From Actinoalloteichus hymeniacidonis (GTDB lineage: Bacteria > Actinomycetota > Actinomycetes > Mycobacteriales > Pseudonocardiaceae): 64,000 nt of DNA. The number at the start of each line of letters is the position of its first letter. The first letter of the stretch is position 1. The notes under the pieces were generated by a model. That model searched no databases. It worked only from the letters and a program-made list of their open reading frames with translations, and was not told the DNA's origin. The translations under genes and the position numbers were made by a program. Shown one piece after another: positions 17,057 through 28,463 of this stretch. Location: assembly GCF_014203365.1 (NCBI RefSeq), contig NZ_JACHIS010000001.1, positions 930,001 through 994,000 on the forward strand. Reading direction: 5' to 3'.

Positions 17057-17413
17057 TTGTCGATCACCAGGGCTCAGGCGATCCGACGGTATCCAGAACT
17101 GTCGTCGCTGGCGAAGATCAAGGACGAGGGCTGGGATTTCCACGTTCTCGTCGATGAGGCTGGCGAACCCTCCTGCCTCGTGGGCTACCGCAGTAGGCGG
17201 CAATTCATCGACGCGATATACGTCTACGACACGAATGAGACGACCGCGATCCGGATGAACGTGGAGCGGCCCGGAGTCGCGGGCGGCATCGTCTGGCAGT
17301 CCACAGGACCACTCGAGAACACCCTCGAAGAACTACTCGCGCTGCCTGCTCCCGGCGAGCGTTTCGCACCGGTGCTCACCCGCAAGATGGGGCTACTGCT
17401 CGGACTCGGTTGA
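17057..17413 (+). CDS. Hypothetical protein (118 aa)
   Basis: Not recognised. The frame shows good protein character: SITRAQAIRRYPELSSLAKIKDEGWDFHVLVDEAGEPSCLVGYRSRRQFIDAIYVYDTNETTAIRM, then a variable middle and LENTLEELLALPAPGERFAP. No signal peptide, membrane segment or cysteine pair of note. The start is uncertain; TTG 17057 is used because AGGTGG/GGAG lies just upstream and the residues before it are low quality. It is divergent from the iclR gene and may share its control region. The downstream gap 17414-17623 shows nothing recognisable. Confidence 0.5.
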   Translation: MSITRAQAIRRYPELSSLAKIKDEGWDFHVLVDEAGEPSCLVGYRSRRQFIDAIYVYDTNETTAIRMNVERPGVAGGIVWQSTGPLENTLEELLALPAPGERFAPVLTRKMGLLLGLG

Positions 17414-17623
17414 TCTACGCGCCGCGCGCTGACCATGCCTGCGCGTCGCGGCCGTCTGGCGGGCCTGCGGGTCCGACATCGCGCTTGTGCGGGCCTTTCC
17501 CTTCGCCGCCGACCACGGCGAAGACTCGCACAACAGGTCCGGTCCGACGACGGCGTGCTTGCCCCCACCCGTCGCCGGACCGGATGCGGTCCGAGATACC
17601 TCAGCGTTGGATGCCCGACGGGC

Positions 17624-17968
17624 TCACGCCGCGGTGCCTCCCTTGCCCCGCAGGTGGCTTCGAATCGCCAGCGGCGCCCCGGCCAGATCCTCGTCGTTGC
17701 ACAACAACTTCACGTCGTAATACGGCGAACCGTCTCGATCGTCGTAATCCAGGTGAATTGCGATCACATCGACCGGTTCACCAAGCCATTCCTGCGCCCG
17801 ACGCAACCAGGCTGCTGTTCGCTCCAGAGCGGTGGGCAGGTCGTCGTCCCGGAATTCCACCGGACGGTAGGGCACTCCTTGAACCTGGTCTCGCTCATGC
17901 TCTGGCCTTGGCAACGCGATCGCCAAGCCGGACTCGTCGAGTTCGAGTTGGATAGTTTCCTCACTCAC
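17624..17968 (-). CDS. Hypothetical protein (114 aa)
   Basis: Not recognised as a named family. Small acidic cytosolic protein: EETIQLELDESGLAIALPRPEHERDQVQGVPYRPVEFRDDDLPTALERTAAWLRRAQEWLGEPVDVIAIHLDYDDRDGSPYYDVKLLC. Start uncertain: GTG 17968 is adopted because similarity to a normal N-terminus begins there, but its purine-rich upstream sequence is too close for a good ribosome site; GTG 18010 is an alternative. Divergent from the ku gene, 137 bp away. Confidence 0.5.
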   Translation of the reverse strand: MSEETIQLELDESGLAIALPRPEHERDQVQGVPYRPVEFRDDDLPTALERTAAWLRRAQEWLGEPVDVIAIHLDYDDRDGSPYYDVKLLCNDEDLAGAPLAIRSHLRGKGGTAA

Positions 17969-18105
17969 TCCTGAAGCCTGTCCTAGTGTGTGCCACCAGG
18001 CAACTCCCACGGGTGTGACAACGCGCTCGCTTTCGGCGTCATCGCAGCTAGACAGGGGGGAGATCCCCAGGTGCGATCTGCGGTCGACGTGGGTATCCAA
18101 GAGTC

Positions 18106-19200
18106 ATGCGGTCGATGTGGCGCGGCGCGATCTCCTTCGGACTGGTCAATGTCACCGTCCGGCTCTACGCCGCTACCGAGGACCACGATTATCATTTCTT
18201 CCAGTTGCATCGGAAAGATCATGGCCGGATTCGCTACAAGCGGGTATGCAGTGCCTGCGGCGAAGAGGTCGCCTACGAGGAGATCGCCAAAGGCTACGAG
18301 ATGGACGACGGCAGGCTCGTGGTCTTGGAACCCGAGGACTTCGCCAAGCTGCCGATCACGACCGAACGGGCGATCGAGGTCCTGGAGTTCGTGCCGATCG
18401 AGAGCGTCGATCCGATCTACTTCCAACGCAGCTACCTGCTGGAACCCGAGAACCAATCCGTTCGCCCCTATGTACTGCTGCGGGAGGCGCTGGAACGGGT
18501 CGGCAGGCTGGCCGTCGTCAAGATCACCCTGCGGCAGCGGGAGACGCTGGCCATGCTGCGCGCCCGCGACGACGTGATCGTCCTGCACACGATGCTCTGG
18601 CCCGATGAGATCCGCCCCGCGAAGTTCGAGTTCCTCGGGCAGGAGGTGCCGGTCCGGCCGCAGGAACTGGAGATGGCCACCTCGCTGATCCAGAACATGA
18701 CCGGCGAGTTCGAACCGGAGGAGTTCGTCGACGACTACCAACGGCTGCTCGGCCAGCTGATCGAGGCCAAGGCCAGCGGCGCGGAGATTCCCGAGGGCCC
18801 GCCGGAGGCCCCATCGGGTGGCGATGTCATCGACTTGATGGACGCCTTGGAACGCAGCGTCGCCCAGGCACGCGGGCGCGGCGAGGCAGCGGACTCGGCG
18901 GAGAGCGCCGAGAAGAAACCGGCATCGCGGCGCCGGGCAGGCCAGGGCGGCGAGACCACCCGGCAGGGCGCACGCGGCGGCGCAGGCACCCGGGCGAAGG
19001 CGGGATCGAGCCGGTCCAAATCCGCGAATCCCGCCGCCTCCACCGGCGGGAGGTCGGGCAAGACCGCCGACACCGGGTCGGCCAAGGGCGCGGGCAGCGG
19101 CGCGGCCAAGGGCGCCAGCGGCGCGGACAAGCAGACCAAGGGCGCCAAGGGCCAGCCGACCACCAGGCGCAAGACCACCGGACGCAAGCGCAGCGCCTGA
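18106..19200 (+). CDS. ku: Non-homologous end-joining DNA-binding protein Ku
   Basis: 364 residues. The Ku core spans about 1-255: MWRGAISFGLVNVTVRLYAATEDHDYHFFQLHRKDHGRIRYKRVCSACGEEV, YEMDDGRLVVLEPEDFAKL, VDPIYFQRSYLLEPE, LREALER..VAVVKI and ALSL-like MATSLIQNM. Bacterial Ku forms a homodimeric ring on DNA ends and recruits LigD (established). The C-terminus, about 280-364, is a long Lys/Arg/Ser/Ala/Gly-rich tail ending RRKTTGRKRSA, the basic extended tail of actinobacterial Ku that aids DNA binding. No ligD is in the window. Start ATG 18106 (ATG 18115 also possible). Ends in the hairpin at 19208-19238. Confidence 0.93.
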   Translation: MRSMWRGAISFGLVNVTVRLYAATEDHDYHFFQLHRKDHGRIRYKRVCSACGEEVAYEEIAKGYEMDDGRLVVLEPEDFAKLPITTERAIEVLEFVPIESVDPIYFQRSYLLEPENQSVRPYVLLREALERVGRLAVVKITLRQRETLAMLRARDDVIVLHTMLWPDEIRPAKFEFLGQEVPVRPQELEMATSLIQNMTGEFEPEEFVDDYQRLLGQLIEAKASGAEIPEGPPEAPSGGDVIDLMDALERSVAQARGRGEAADSAESAEKKPASRRRAGQGGETTRQGARGGAGTRAKAGSSRSKSANPAASTGGRSGKTADTGSAKGAGSGAAKGASGADKQTKGAKGQPTTRRKTTGRKRSA

Positions 19201-19207
19201 GCAGCGG

Positions 19208-19238
19208 CCCGTACCGGGAAGCGAGCAGCCGGTACGGG
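19208..19238. terminator. Bidirectional hairpin after ku
   Basis: CCCGTACCGG (19208-19217) pairs perfectly with CCGGTACGGG (19229-19238), between the convergent ku and dehydratase genes. Confidence 0.7.
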
Positions 19239-19255
19239 CTTCGACGCGCCTCGCC

Positions 19256-20203
19256 TCAGGCAGGCAGCCAGTCGGTGTTCGCGCCACACAGCACGATCGC
19301 TGGGTGGCTCCCGGGCACCAGGCCTGCCTCCCAGGCGGCGAAGGGCGTCGCGGCCGCGGGTTCCACCGCGATCCGGAACTCCTCCCACAGCCGATCCCTG
19401 GCGGCGAGGATCTGCGCATCGCTGACCAGGACGGAACGCAGGCTGCCCGCCCGGGCGGCCTCGGACAGGATCGCGAAGGGCAGCTCCCCGGCCCGCGAGG
19501 CACCCAGCCCGGAAGCGGCGACCGAGTTCACCTCGGCGTCCACGGGCTCGCCCGCTTCGAGGGCGCGGTGCATCGAACAGCAGTGCTGCGGCTCGACCGA
19601 GATCGTCGTCAGGTTCGGGGCCACCGCCAGAGCGGTGCCCGCCGCGAGTCCGCCGCCGCCGGTCGCGACGGCGATGACATCGACCTCGGGCGCGTCCTGG
19701 ACTAGCTCCCAGGCCACGGTGCCCTGCCCCGCCACAACCTCGGAATCGTCGAAGGCGGGCACATAGCGGGCGCCGGATTCGGCTGCGGCGGCCTGCGCGG
19801 CGCGGGCGGCATCGGCATAGACCCCGTCGACCCTGACCAGCTGCGCACCCAGCGCCTCGATACGGCGAGCCTTGCCCTCGGGGACCGTCGCGGGCACGTA
19901 GACCGCCACCGGCAACTCGGACAGCCGGGCACCCATCGCGACGCCGAGGCCGTGATTGCCACCGGAGGCGGTGATCACCTGGCTCGGGCGATCGCCGCTG
20001 AGTACCGCATTCAGCGCGCCGCGCAGCTTGAACGAGCCGGTCAGCTGAAGATATTCCAGTTTGAGCACCAGCGGTTTCCCGTCGACGACGACCCGCATGA
20101 TCGGGGTGCGACGGGCATACGGCCGGATTCGCTCGGCGGCCTCGCGGACGGCCGAGGAATCGAGCGGTTGGACTGGTGTCGAGGACGGGACGCTGAGAGT
20201 CAC
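19256..20203 (-). CDS. PLP-dependent threonine/serine dehydratase
   Basis: 315 residues. Fold-type II PLP enzyme: the PLP lysine lies in LTGSFKLRGALNAV (Lys59), the substrate-binding loop is ITASGGNHGLGVA and the phosphate-binding loop ATGGGGLAAGTA. It lacks the C-terminal ACT-like regulatory domain of biosynthetic IlvA, so a catabolic threonine/serine dehydratase, or a serine racemase-like activity, is more likely than the isoleucine-pathway enzyme (inference). Start: GTG 20203 or 20212, both weakly supported by upstream signals; the longer frame to 20392 has no coding character. The 20204-20490 gap toward the metE-like gene shows no other gene. Confidence 0.85.
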   Translation of the reverse strand: MTLSVPSSTPVQPLDSSAVREAAERIRPYARRTPIMRVVVDGKPLVLKLEYLQLTGSFKLRGALNAVLSGDRPSQVITASGGNHGLGVAMGARLSELPVAVYVPATVPEGKARRIEALGAQLVRVDGVYADAARAAQAAAAESGARYVPAFDDSEVVAGQGTVAWELVQDAPEVDVIAVATGGGGLAAGTALAVAPNLTTISVEPQHCCSMHRALEAGEPVDAEVNSVAASGLGASRAGELPFAILSEAARAGSLRSVLVSDAQILAARDRLWEEFRIAVEPAAATPFAAWEAGLVPGSHPAIVLCGANTDWLPA

Positions 20204-20490
20204 CCGTACCACTGTGCCACCCGCCCGTCGATAGCTCGATCGATCGCCGATGCCACACGGTCGAATCCCACACCGGGTGCTGTCGCGGTGCCGCCCTCGA
20301 TCACCTGCCAGGATGACTGTCGGAGGCTGATACCTGCACACCGTCAAGAAGCGACGAGCTGAATCGATGATCTTCGCGAGATCGAGTGGCATGACGGGCC
20401 CGCCGCGAGCGACCTGCCCCTACAGTGCCCATGAGGGGCCGGGTAAGTCGAAGGGCCCGGCTACAGCCGCAGCACCCGAGGTGGTAGGCA

Positions 20491-21534
20491 GTGATCGTGA
20501 GCAACCCACCATGGCCTGCGGGCACCGCGACCGCGATCGGCTCGATGCCGGGGACCGACGCCGTCGAGGCGGCCAGGATCGTCTTCGGCGAGCTGCCGGA
20601 CCTCCCGCACCTGCCGGAGTTGCCCGCCAGGGGTGTCGGCGCCGATCTGCTCGGGCGCACCGCTGCCCTGCTGGAGGCGCTCCAGGTCGAGGTGGTGCCA
20701 TCCGGTTACCGGCTGACCGCGAGGCCCGGCCGTGACCAGCGGCGCGCGCAGGACCTACTGCGCGCCGATCTCGACGCCGTGGACCAGGTCCTGCAGGAGA
20801 CGAGACTCCGGCCGGAGCGGATCAAGATCCAGCTGGCGGGACCGTGGACCTTCGCCGCGAACGTCGAGCTGCCCAAGGGGCATCGGATGCTGACCGATGC
20901 CGGCGCGTTGCGCGATCTGGCGGAATCACAGGCCGAGGGACTGGCCCAGCACGTCGGCGAGCTGGCGACCAGGACCGGAGCCCGGATCATCGTGCAGCTG
21001 GACGAGCCGAGCCTGCCCGCAGTGATCGCGGGGCGGTTGCGTACCCCCTCCGGTCTGGACATGGTGCCCGCGGTCGCCGCGCCGGAAGCACAGGCCGTGC
21101 TCACCGATCTGGTCGAGGCGGCCAAGAAGGCGACGGGTTCGCCGGTCATCGTGCACTGCTGTGCGCCCGATGCGCCGCTCTCGGTGCTCGCCGGGTCCGG
21201 TGCCGACGCGATCGCACTCGATCTGACCGAGGCCGCCACCGGTTCGTCGCGGGAACTGGATGCCCTCGGCGAGCTCTGGGACTCCGGCACGACGCTGCTG
21301 ATGGGGCTCGTCCCGGGCGCCGAGCCGACGACTCGACCGAGCCTGCGCGAGGCGGGCGCACCCGCGATGCGGCTGGTGGAACGCCTCGGCTTCCCCCGGT
21401 CGTTGCTGGCGGAGCGGGCCGTGCCGACACCGTCCTGCGGATTCGCCTCGGCGAGTGCGGATTGGACGCGACAGGCGATGAAGACCGTGGTGGATCTGGG
21501 GCGAGCATTCGTCGACCCACCGGAAGACTGGTGA
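20491..21534 (+). CDS. Cobalamin-independent methionine synthase-like protein (C-terminal MetE domain)
   Basis: 347 residues, corresponding to only the catalytic C-terminal barrel of MetE. ATAIGSMPGTDAVEAARIVFGELPDLPHLPELPARG is typical of the short form, IKIQLAGPWTFAA and IIVQLDEPSLPAV follow. Zinc-ligand-like residues appear as VIVHCCAPD (His, Cys) and TPSCGFAS (Cys). Short 'core MetE' proteins transfer methyl groups to homocysteine from donors other than methyl-folate in some archaea; the role of the actinobacterial ligA-linked version (Rv3015c-type) is not established. GTG 20491, or GTG 20497, both follow GAGGTGG. Position next to ligA is conserved in actinobacteria. Confidence 0.78.
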   Translation: MIVSNPPWPAGTATAIGSMPGTDAVEAARIVFGELPDLPHLPELPARGVGADLLGRTAALLEALQVEVVPSGYRLTARPGRDQRRAQDLLRADLDAVDQVLQETRLRPERIKIQLAGPWTFAANVELPKGHRMLTDAGALRDLAESQAEGLAQHVGELATRTGARIIVQLDEPSLPAVIAGRLRTPSGLDMVPAVAAPEAQAVLTDLVEAAKKATGSPVIVHCCAPDAPLSVLAGSGADAIALDLTEAATGSSRELDALGELWDSGTTLLMGLVPGAEPTTRPSLREAGAPAMRLVERLGFPRSLLAERAVPTPSCGFASASADWTRQAMKTVVDLGRAFVDPPEDW

Positions 21535-21573
21535 TCGCGTGAGCGATCGGGAACGGACCGCACAATGGGGACT

Positions 21574-22491
21574 GTGAAGAGATTCCTTCGTCGGCTCTGG
21601 CCTGCGGGAAGCGAGTCGGTGGATCCCGACGCAGGCGCGTCGCCCACCGAAGCCGACGCCGGGCGCGCCGCGGCGGAGTTCTGGGCCCGGTGGGAGCAAC
21701 TGCTACCCGATATCAGTGCGGCCCTCGGCGACGGCGACCCCGATCGAATCGAGAACCGGCTCTGCACAGCGGTCAGCGAGGTGCATCCCAACCTGCACTT
21801 CTCGCTGGAACGGGGACACCGGGCGATCTACGCGCTGGTTATCAGCGCGCAGGGCGACACAAACCTGCGGGCCTACACCGATGCCTGGAAGGCCGCCGCG
21901 CCGCCGGACGACACCATCTGGGAGTACCACGACTCGGTGCCGCCGGTTCCGGATCCCAACGGGGTCACCGTGAGCCTCGGCGAGCACCGGATCCCGCTGG
22001 CGCAGGTGCGCGTCGCGGCGCTCATCGACGAGAAGGCGGGGCTGGTCGACGTCGCGGTGTTCCACCCGCTGATGTCCGAACTGGCCGATGCGGCGAAGGC
22101 GGCGATGACGTTCCTGCCGCTGGATGCCACGCTCGGCGAGCGACTGGCAGGCGATCGGCTGGGACGGGTGGAGACGGCGGAGCAGGAGCCCAGCGGGGCC
22201 ATCGGGCTGCTCGAACTCCGCACGCTCGTCGAGGATCTCGATGAATCATTGCGGCCCGCGCCGCAGCAGCCGTCCGACAGCACCGCCGCCGGGCCCGTCG
22301 CCGAGGACGCCGCCTCGACCACGGAGCAGACCGAGGCCGACGCGATCGATCAGGAACTCGATCGACTGGCGGCAGGCATCGATCCGGGGGCGCAGGACAG
22401 TCCGGCCTCCGGGCCGGCGCCTGGCGCAGACGAGGAACAGCGGCGTGGCGGCGAGAACGAGGACGAGGACCGCCGCCACCGAGGGCACTGA
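21574..22491 (+). CDS. Hypothetical protein (305 aa)
   Basis: Not recognised. A basic N-terminus (KRFLRRLWPAG) precedes a conserved-looking globular part: AAEFWARWEQLLPDISAALGDGDPDRIENRLCTAVSEVHPNLHFSLERGHRAIYALVISAQGD, LRAYTDAWKAAAPPDDTIWEYHDSVPPVPDP and LAQVRVAALIDEKAGLVDVAVFHPLMSELADAAKA. The last ~80 residues are an acidic disordered tail. GTG 21574 is favoured: CACAAT lies 7 nt before it, matching the leaderless geometry used elsewhere here. ATG 21565 is the alternative and adds three residues. Its stop codon abuts the stop of the convergent CNNM gene with zero spacing. Confidence 0.65.
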   Translation: MKRFLRRLWPAGSESVDPDAGASPTEADAGRAAAEFWARWEQLLPDISAALGDGDPDRIENRLCTAVSEVHPNLHFSLERGHRAIYALVISAQGDTNLRAYTDAWKAAAPPDDTIWEYHDSVPPVPDPNGVTVSLGEHRIPLAQVRVAALIDEKAGLVDVAVFHPLMSELADAAKAAMTFLPLDATLGERLAGDRLGRVETAEQEPSGAIGLLELRTLVEDLDESLRPAPQQPSDSTAAGPVAEDAASTTEQTEADAIDQELDRLAAGIDPGAQDSPASGPAPGADEEQRRGGENEDEDRRHRGH

Positions 22492-23901
22492 TCAGCTGTT
22501 CTCCGGCTTGTCTTTCGGTGCCCTGGCTGCGGGTCCCCCGGAGTCCGTGCGCGGGGCCTCGGCTGCGGAGCGGCCCTTGGGCTGCTCGGCGGGCCCACCC
22601 GCGTCGGCGCCGTCCTTCGGTTCGGGCATCGTCTCGATGCGGATCCGGGTGATACGGCGGCCGTCCATCTCGGTCACGGTGAAGCGGCGTTCCAGAGCCT
22701 GGGTGGATGCGCCCGGCTCCGGAATCCGGCCCAATCGGTGCAGCAGGAAGCCCGCAAGGGTGGAGTACGGCCCCTCCGGGAGCTCGAAACCGGCGGCCTC
22801 GGCTACCTCGTCCTGACGCAGTGCGCCGTCGACCTCGAGGATGCCGGGGCGGGAGGCTCTCTCCGGACGCAGGTCCGGGTCGTACTCGTCCTGGATCTCG
22901 CCGACCAGCTCTTCGACCAGGTCCTCGAGAGTGACGATGCCGTCGGTACCGCCGTACTCGTCGACGACCACCGCAAGATGCGAACCCGAGCTACGCAGCT
23001 GAGACAACGCGGGCAGCAGCTCCTTGCTGCCGGGAAGCAGCGCGATCTCGCGGACCAGGTCACCGACTCGCAGCCCTTGGGCGCCACGCTGAACGGCGGT
23101 CAGGACGTCGCGGACGTGCACGAAACCGATGACGTCGTCGGCCGAATCACCGATCACCGGGTAGCGCGAGTGCGGCCGGTCGATGATCTCCCTGGCGGCC
23201 TCGGCGAGCGGGACGGTCGACTCCAGGAAGGCGACCTCGGTGCGGGGCACCATGACCTCGTTGACCGTGCGGTCGGTCGCCTCGAACACGTCGACCAGCA
23301 CCCGGCGTTCCTCGGCGGTGAGCTGGCGGTGCGTGCTGACCATCTCGCGCAGCTCTTCCTCGGAGACCTCCTCGTTCTGCTGGCGCGGGTCGAGGCCGAA
23401 CAGCCGGACCACCAGGTTCGTCGAGTGCGACAGCAACCAGATGATCGGACGGGTCACCCCGGCGATCCGGTCGAGCACCGGGGCCACGAAGAGCGAGACG
23501 GATTCGGACTTCTGCAGTGCGAGCCGCTTGGGCACCAACTCGCCGAGGACCAGCGAGAAGTACGAGATGACGATGGTGATCAGGACCAGCGCCAATGTGC
23601 TGGCCAGCCCCTCCGGCACACCCCATTCGACCAGGACGGGCTGCAACTGCACGGCAAGCGTCGCGCCACCGAACGCGGACGCGAAGAAGCCGGCGACCGT
23701 GACGCCGATCTGCACCGAGGAGAGGAAACGGTTGGAATCGCCGTGCAGCTTGGCGACCTTCTCCCCGCGCTTGCCCTTTCCGCTCATCGCTCGTACCTGG
23801 CTGCCGCGCAGCGAGACCAGCGCGATCTCCGAGGCCGCGAAGAAGCCGCCGATGAGGATGAACAACAGGATGAGAAAACTGTTGAGTAACGTTCCGTCCA
23901 T
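22492..23901 (-). CDS. CNNM/CorC-family transporter (DUF21, CBS pair, CorC_HlyC)
   Basis: 469 residues. DUF21 transmembrane domain (about 1-190: FLILLFILIGGFFAASEIALVSLRGSQVRAM, GVTVAGFFASAFGGATLA, ISYFSLVLGELVPKRLALQ), then two CBS repeats (TVNEVMVPRTEVAFLEST..., HVRDVLTAVQRG), AVVVDEYGGTDGIVTLEDLVEELVGEIQDEYD, and a CorC_HlyC C-terminal domain. A Lys/Ala/Pro-rich tail follows. Related proteins (CNNM, CorB) act in Mg2+ efflux; older 'hemolysin' annotations are misleading. Start ATG 23901. Divergent from ligA. Confidence 0.88.
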   Translation of the reverse strand: MDGTLLNSFLILLFILIGGFFAASEIALVSLRGSQVRAMSGKGKRGEKVAKLHGDSNRFLSSVQIGVTVAGFFASAFGGATLAVQLQPVLVEWGVPEGLASTLALVLITIVISYFSLVLGELVPKRLALQKSESVSLFVAPVLDRIAGVTRPIIWLLSHSTNLVVRLFGLDPRQQNEEVSEEELREMVSTHRQLTAEERRVLVDVFEATDRTVNEVMVPRTEVAFLESTVPLAEAAREIIDRPHSRYPVIGDSADDVIGFVHVRDVLTAVQRGAQGLRVGDLVREIALLPGSKELLPALSQLRSSGSHLAVVVDEYGGTDGIVTLEDLVEELVGEIQDEYDPDLRPERASRPGILEVDGALRQDEVAEAAGFELPEGPYSTLAGFLLHRLGRIPEPGASTQALERRFTVTEMDGRRITRIRIETMPEPKDGADAGGPAEQPKGRSAAEAPRTDSGGPAARAPKDKPENS

Positions 23902-24020
23902 GTGATCAGGATGCCTCCTCGACCTCACCTCCGCTTCACGGTGGGTGCCTGCTCCGATACACCGCACACTTCCGGGTGGGTGGTCGGCAGGCTGCGACGC
24001 TAGGCGTCGGTGCTCGCCGC

Positions 24021-26782
<2,762 letters not shown>

Positions 26783-26826
26783 GAGCGGTGTGAGCCATCA
26801 CGGTGGGTTACAGCAATCATTGGCGT

Positions 26827-27030
26827 ATGAGCCACCCCGACATCGGTCTGGACGCGCAATCAGTCGGCGAGGACACGCGCCGACACAGCCGTTCCACGAA
26901 ACGCGAAGCTGTGGATCCGACGCTGCGGGCAACGGTGGGTCCCAACCGCACCGAGGAGCTACTCGCGCTGCGGGGCGTCGGCTGGGACGGTGATCTCGGT
27001 GAGATGCGCGCCGACCTGCGGCCGGGATGA
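26827..27030 (+). CDS. Orphan VapB-type antitoxin-like protein
   Basis: 67 residues. The pattern aligns end to end with VapB-family antitoxins: N-terminal DIGLD (cf. DIDLDDEL), STKREAVDPTLR (cf. TKREAVDLALREL), and a C-terminus TEELLALRGVGWDGDLGEMRADL (cf. LLAL-GWEGDLDEMR), the segment that docks the VapC toxin. Several usually hydrophobic positions are replaced (QSVGEDTRRHSR), hinting at decay. No PIN-domain toxin follows: the next 115 bp hold no VapC start (a MIVDTS-type motif), and the following gene is on the other strand. So it is either a solitary antitoxin or a remnant. Start ATG 26827. Confidence 0.5.
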   Translation: MSHPDIGLDAQSVGEDTRRHSRSTKREAVDPTLRATVGPNRTEELLALRGVGWDGDLGEMRADLRPG

Positions 27031-27146
27031 TCGCGGCCTTACCGATCGGCAGCCCGGGCTGCATCGATGCCCTGCCGGAATGCCGCGGCGAAGCCCGAGA
27101 CCGATTCGTCGGGCGCGCCGCCGACCCCCACCGGATCGCCAGCCTG

Positions 27147-27800
27147 CTACTTCGGCAGCAGGCTCGCCACGATCCCGGTCAGATGGGCGAGTCTGGCCAC
27201 CTCGGAGGCGCGGAACATCGGGCCGCCCGGCCTGCCCACCAGCAGCGCCCGGTCGGGCCTGCCCAGTGGCGTCGCGGCGAGTTCGGTGCCCAGTTCACGC
27301 CAGGTCTCGGGCACCCAGTCCTCCTCGCCGTCGAGGACGACCGCCTTGGCCAGCGGCATCCACGGGAGGTTCATGGACCGGGTCTCCGGCGCGGCCGAGC
27401 TGGCCGCGAGTCGGAAGGCGCCGTCGCCGTTCTCGGCGAACACCACGGCCCAGCCGGACCGGATGATCCTCGGCACGCCCTCGGCGAAAGCCTCCAGCCC
27501 GTGGCGGGGGTTGGCGGCCACCTCTTCGATCAGTTCGAGTTCGCGATAGGTGTCGAGCACGCCCGCGTAGGGGCGTACCGCGTCGACCTCGACGCCTTCC
27601 ACCGATTCCGCAGCGGTGATCAGCACATCGGGAAGCCTGCCGGAGGGCAGCTCCACCACCAGGTCGTCGATGGCCACACCGACACCGCGTTCCACGATGT
27701 CGACGCTCAGAATGTCGGCACCCACCGTGCCCAGCGCGCTCGCGACCTCGCCCAGCTTTCCCGGCTGGTCGGGTAGTTGCACGCGGATCAGGAAGGACAC
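27147..27800 (-). CDS. ACT domain protein (Rv3013-type)
   Basis: 217 residues. N-terminal ACT domain: SFLIRVQLPDQPGKLGEVASALGTVGADILSVDIVERGVGVAIDDLVVELPSGRLPDVLITAAESVEGVEVDAVRPYAG. The second half (GWAVVF..., GAFRLAASSAAPETR, WMPLAKAVVLDGEEDWVPETW, ASEVARLAHLTGIVASLL) resembles a GAF-like fold. ACT domains usually sense amino acids; the role of this conserved ligA-linked protein is unknown. GTG 27800 is chosen because the family begins M-S-x-L-x-R-V and GGAGG..GGAG lies upstream; ATG 27872 is the longer option. Between this gene and gatC, 27801-28163 is a divergent promoter region with no other gene. Confidence 0.75.
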   Translation of the reverse strand: MSFLIRVQLPDQPGKLGEVASALGTVGADILSVDIVERGVGVAIDDLVVELPSGRLPDVLITAAESVEGVEVDAVRPYAGVLDTYRELELIEEVAANPRHGLEAFAEGVPRIIRSGWAVVFAENGDGAFRLAASSAAPETRSMNLPWMPLAKAVVLDGEEDWVPETWRELGTELAATPLGRPDRALLVGRPGGPMFRASEVARLAHLTGIVASLLPK

Positions 27801-28113
27801 GGGCTCCAACGCCTCCAGTTGCCTACGCGGAACCTTGCCGCCCGCGTCACGACCGGCGGATCGAAAACCCATCGCCGTGATTCGAATCGGAGACGATGAT
27901 CTTCCTCATCCTCACCGCGCGCCGCAACCGCCTTCTGTGGAAGTCGGTCGCGAACACCACCGCCGTCGGCCGAAATCATGGCAGACCACACCGTCGGATA
28001 GATCGCCCAACCGAGTTCGATCAGAGTTTGGAACGAAATTTTCATCTCAACGCAGGTAAGCGGCTGGCTCCGGTTGGGATACGACCCGTGACGACCTGCA
28101 TAGCGCTGCCCCA

Positions 28114-28119
28114 TAGACT
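28114..28119 (+). promoter_or_regulatory. -10 box before gatC
   Basis: TAGACT matches TANNNT and would start transcription about 38 nt upstream of GTG 28164, leaving a leader with the AGGGGGG ribosome site at 28149-28154. The -35 element is not clear. Confidence 0.35.
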
Positions 28120-28163
28120 CGCGAGGTCTCGCACATCTCACCGCGACCAGGGGGGCTTCCACA

Positions 28164-28463
28164 GTGCCCAGCATCTCCCGTGACGAGGTCGCGCACCTCG
28201 CTCGGCTGGCCAGGCTCGGCGTGACCGACGACGAGTTGGACACCTTCGCTGGCCAACTCGACGTCATTCTGAGTTCGGTAGCTCAGATCGGCGAAGTCGC
28301 CGCCGAGGATATTCCGCCGACCTCGCACGCCGTGCCGCTCACCAACGTCTTTCGCGACGACGTGATCCGGCCAGGTCTCACCCGCCAGGAGGCGCTCGAC
28401 GGCGCACCAGCCGTCGAGGAGAACCGCTTCCGGGTCCCGCGCATCCTCGGGGAGGAGCAGTGA
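28164..28463 (+). CDS. gatC: Asp-tRNA(Asn)/Glu-tRNA(Gln) amidotransferase subunit C
   Basis: 99 residues, full-length Gat[43 protein letters not shown], then [42 protein letters not shown]. GatC wraps around GatA and GatB and stabilises the complex that converts misacylated Glu-tRNA(Gln) and Asp-tRNA(Asn). GTG 28164 has a strong AGGGGGG site. Its stop overlaps the gatA start by 4 bp (GTGA). Confidence 0.95.
   Translation: MPSISRDEVAHLARLARLGVTDDELDTFAGQLDVILSSVAQIGEVAAEDIPPTSHAVPLTNVFRDDVIRPGLTRQEALDGAPAVEENRFRVPRILGEEQ

Noticed and set aside
27031-27146. VapC toxin gene following the VapB-like ORF
   Set aside because: The short region lacks a PIN domain start motif, and the next gene (ACT protein) is on the opposite strand.
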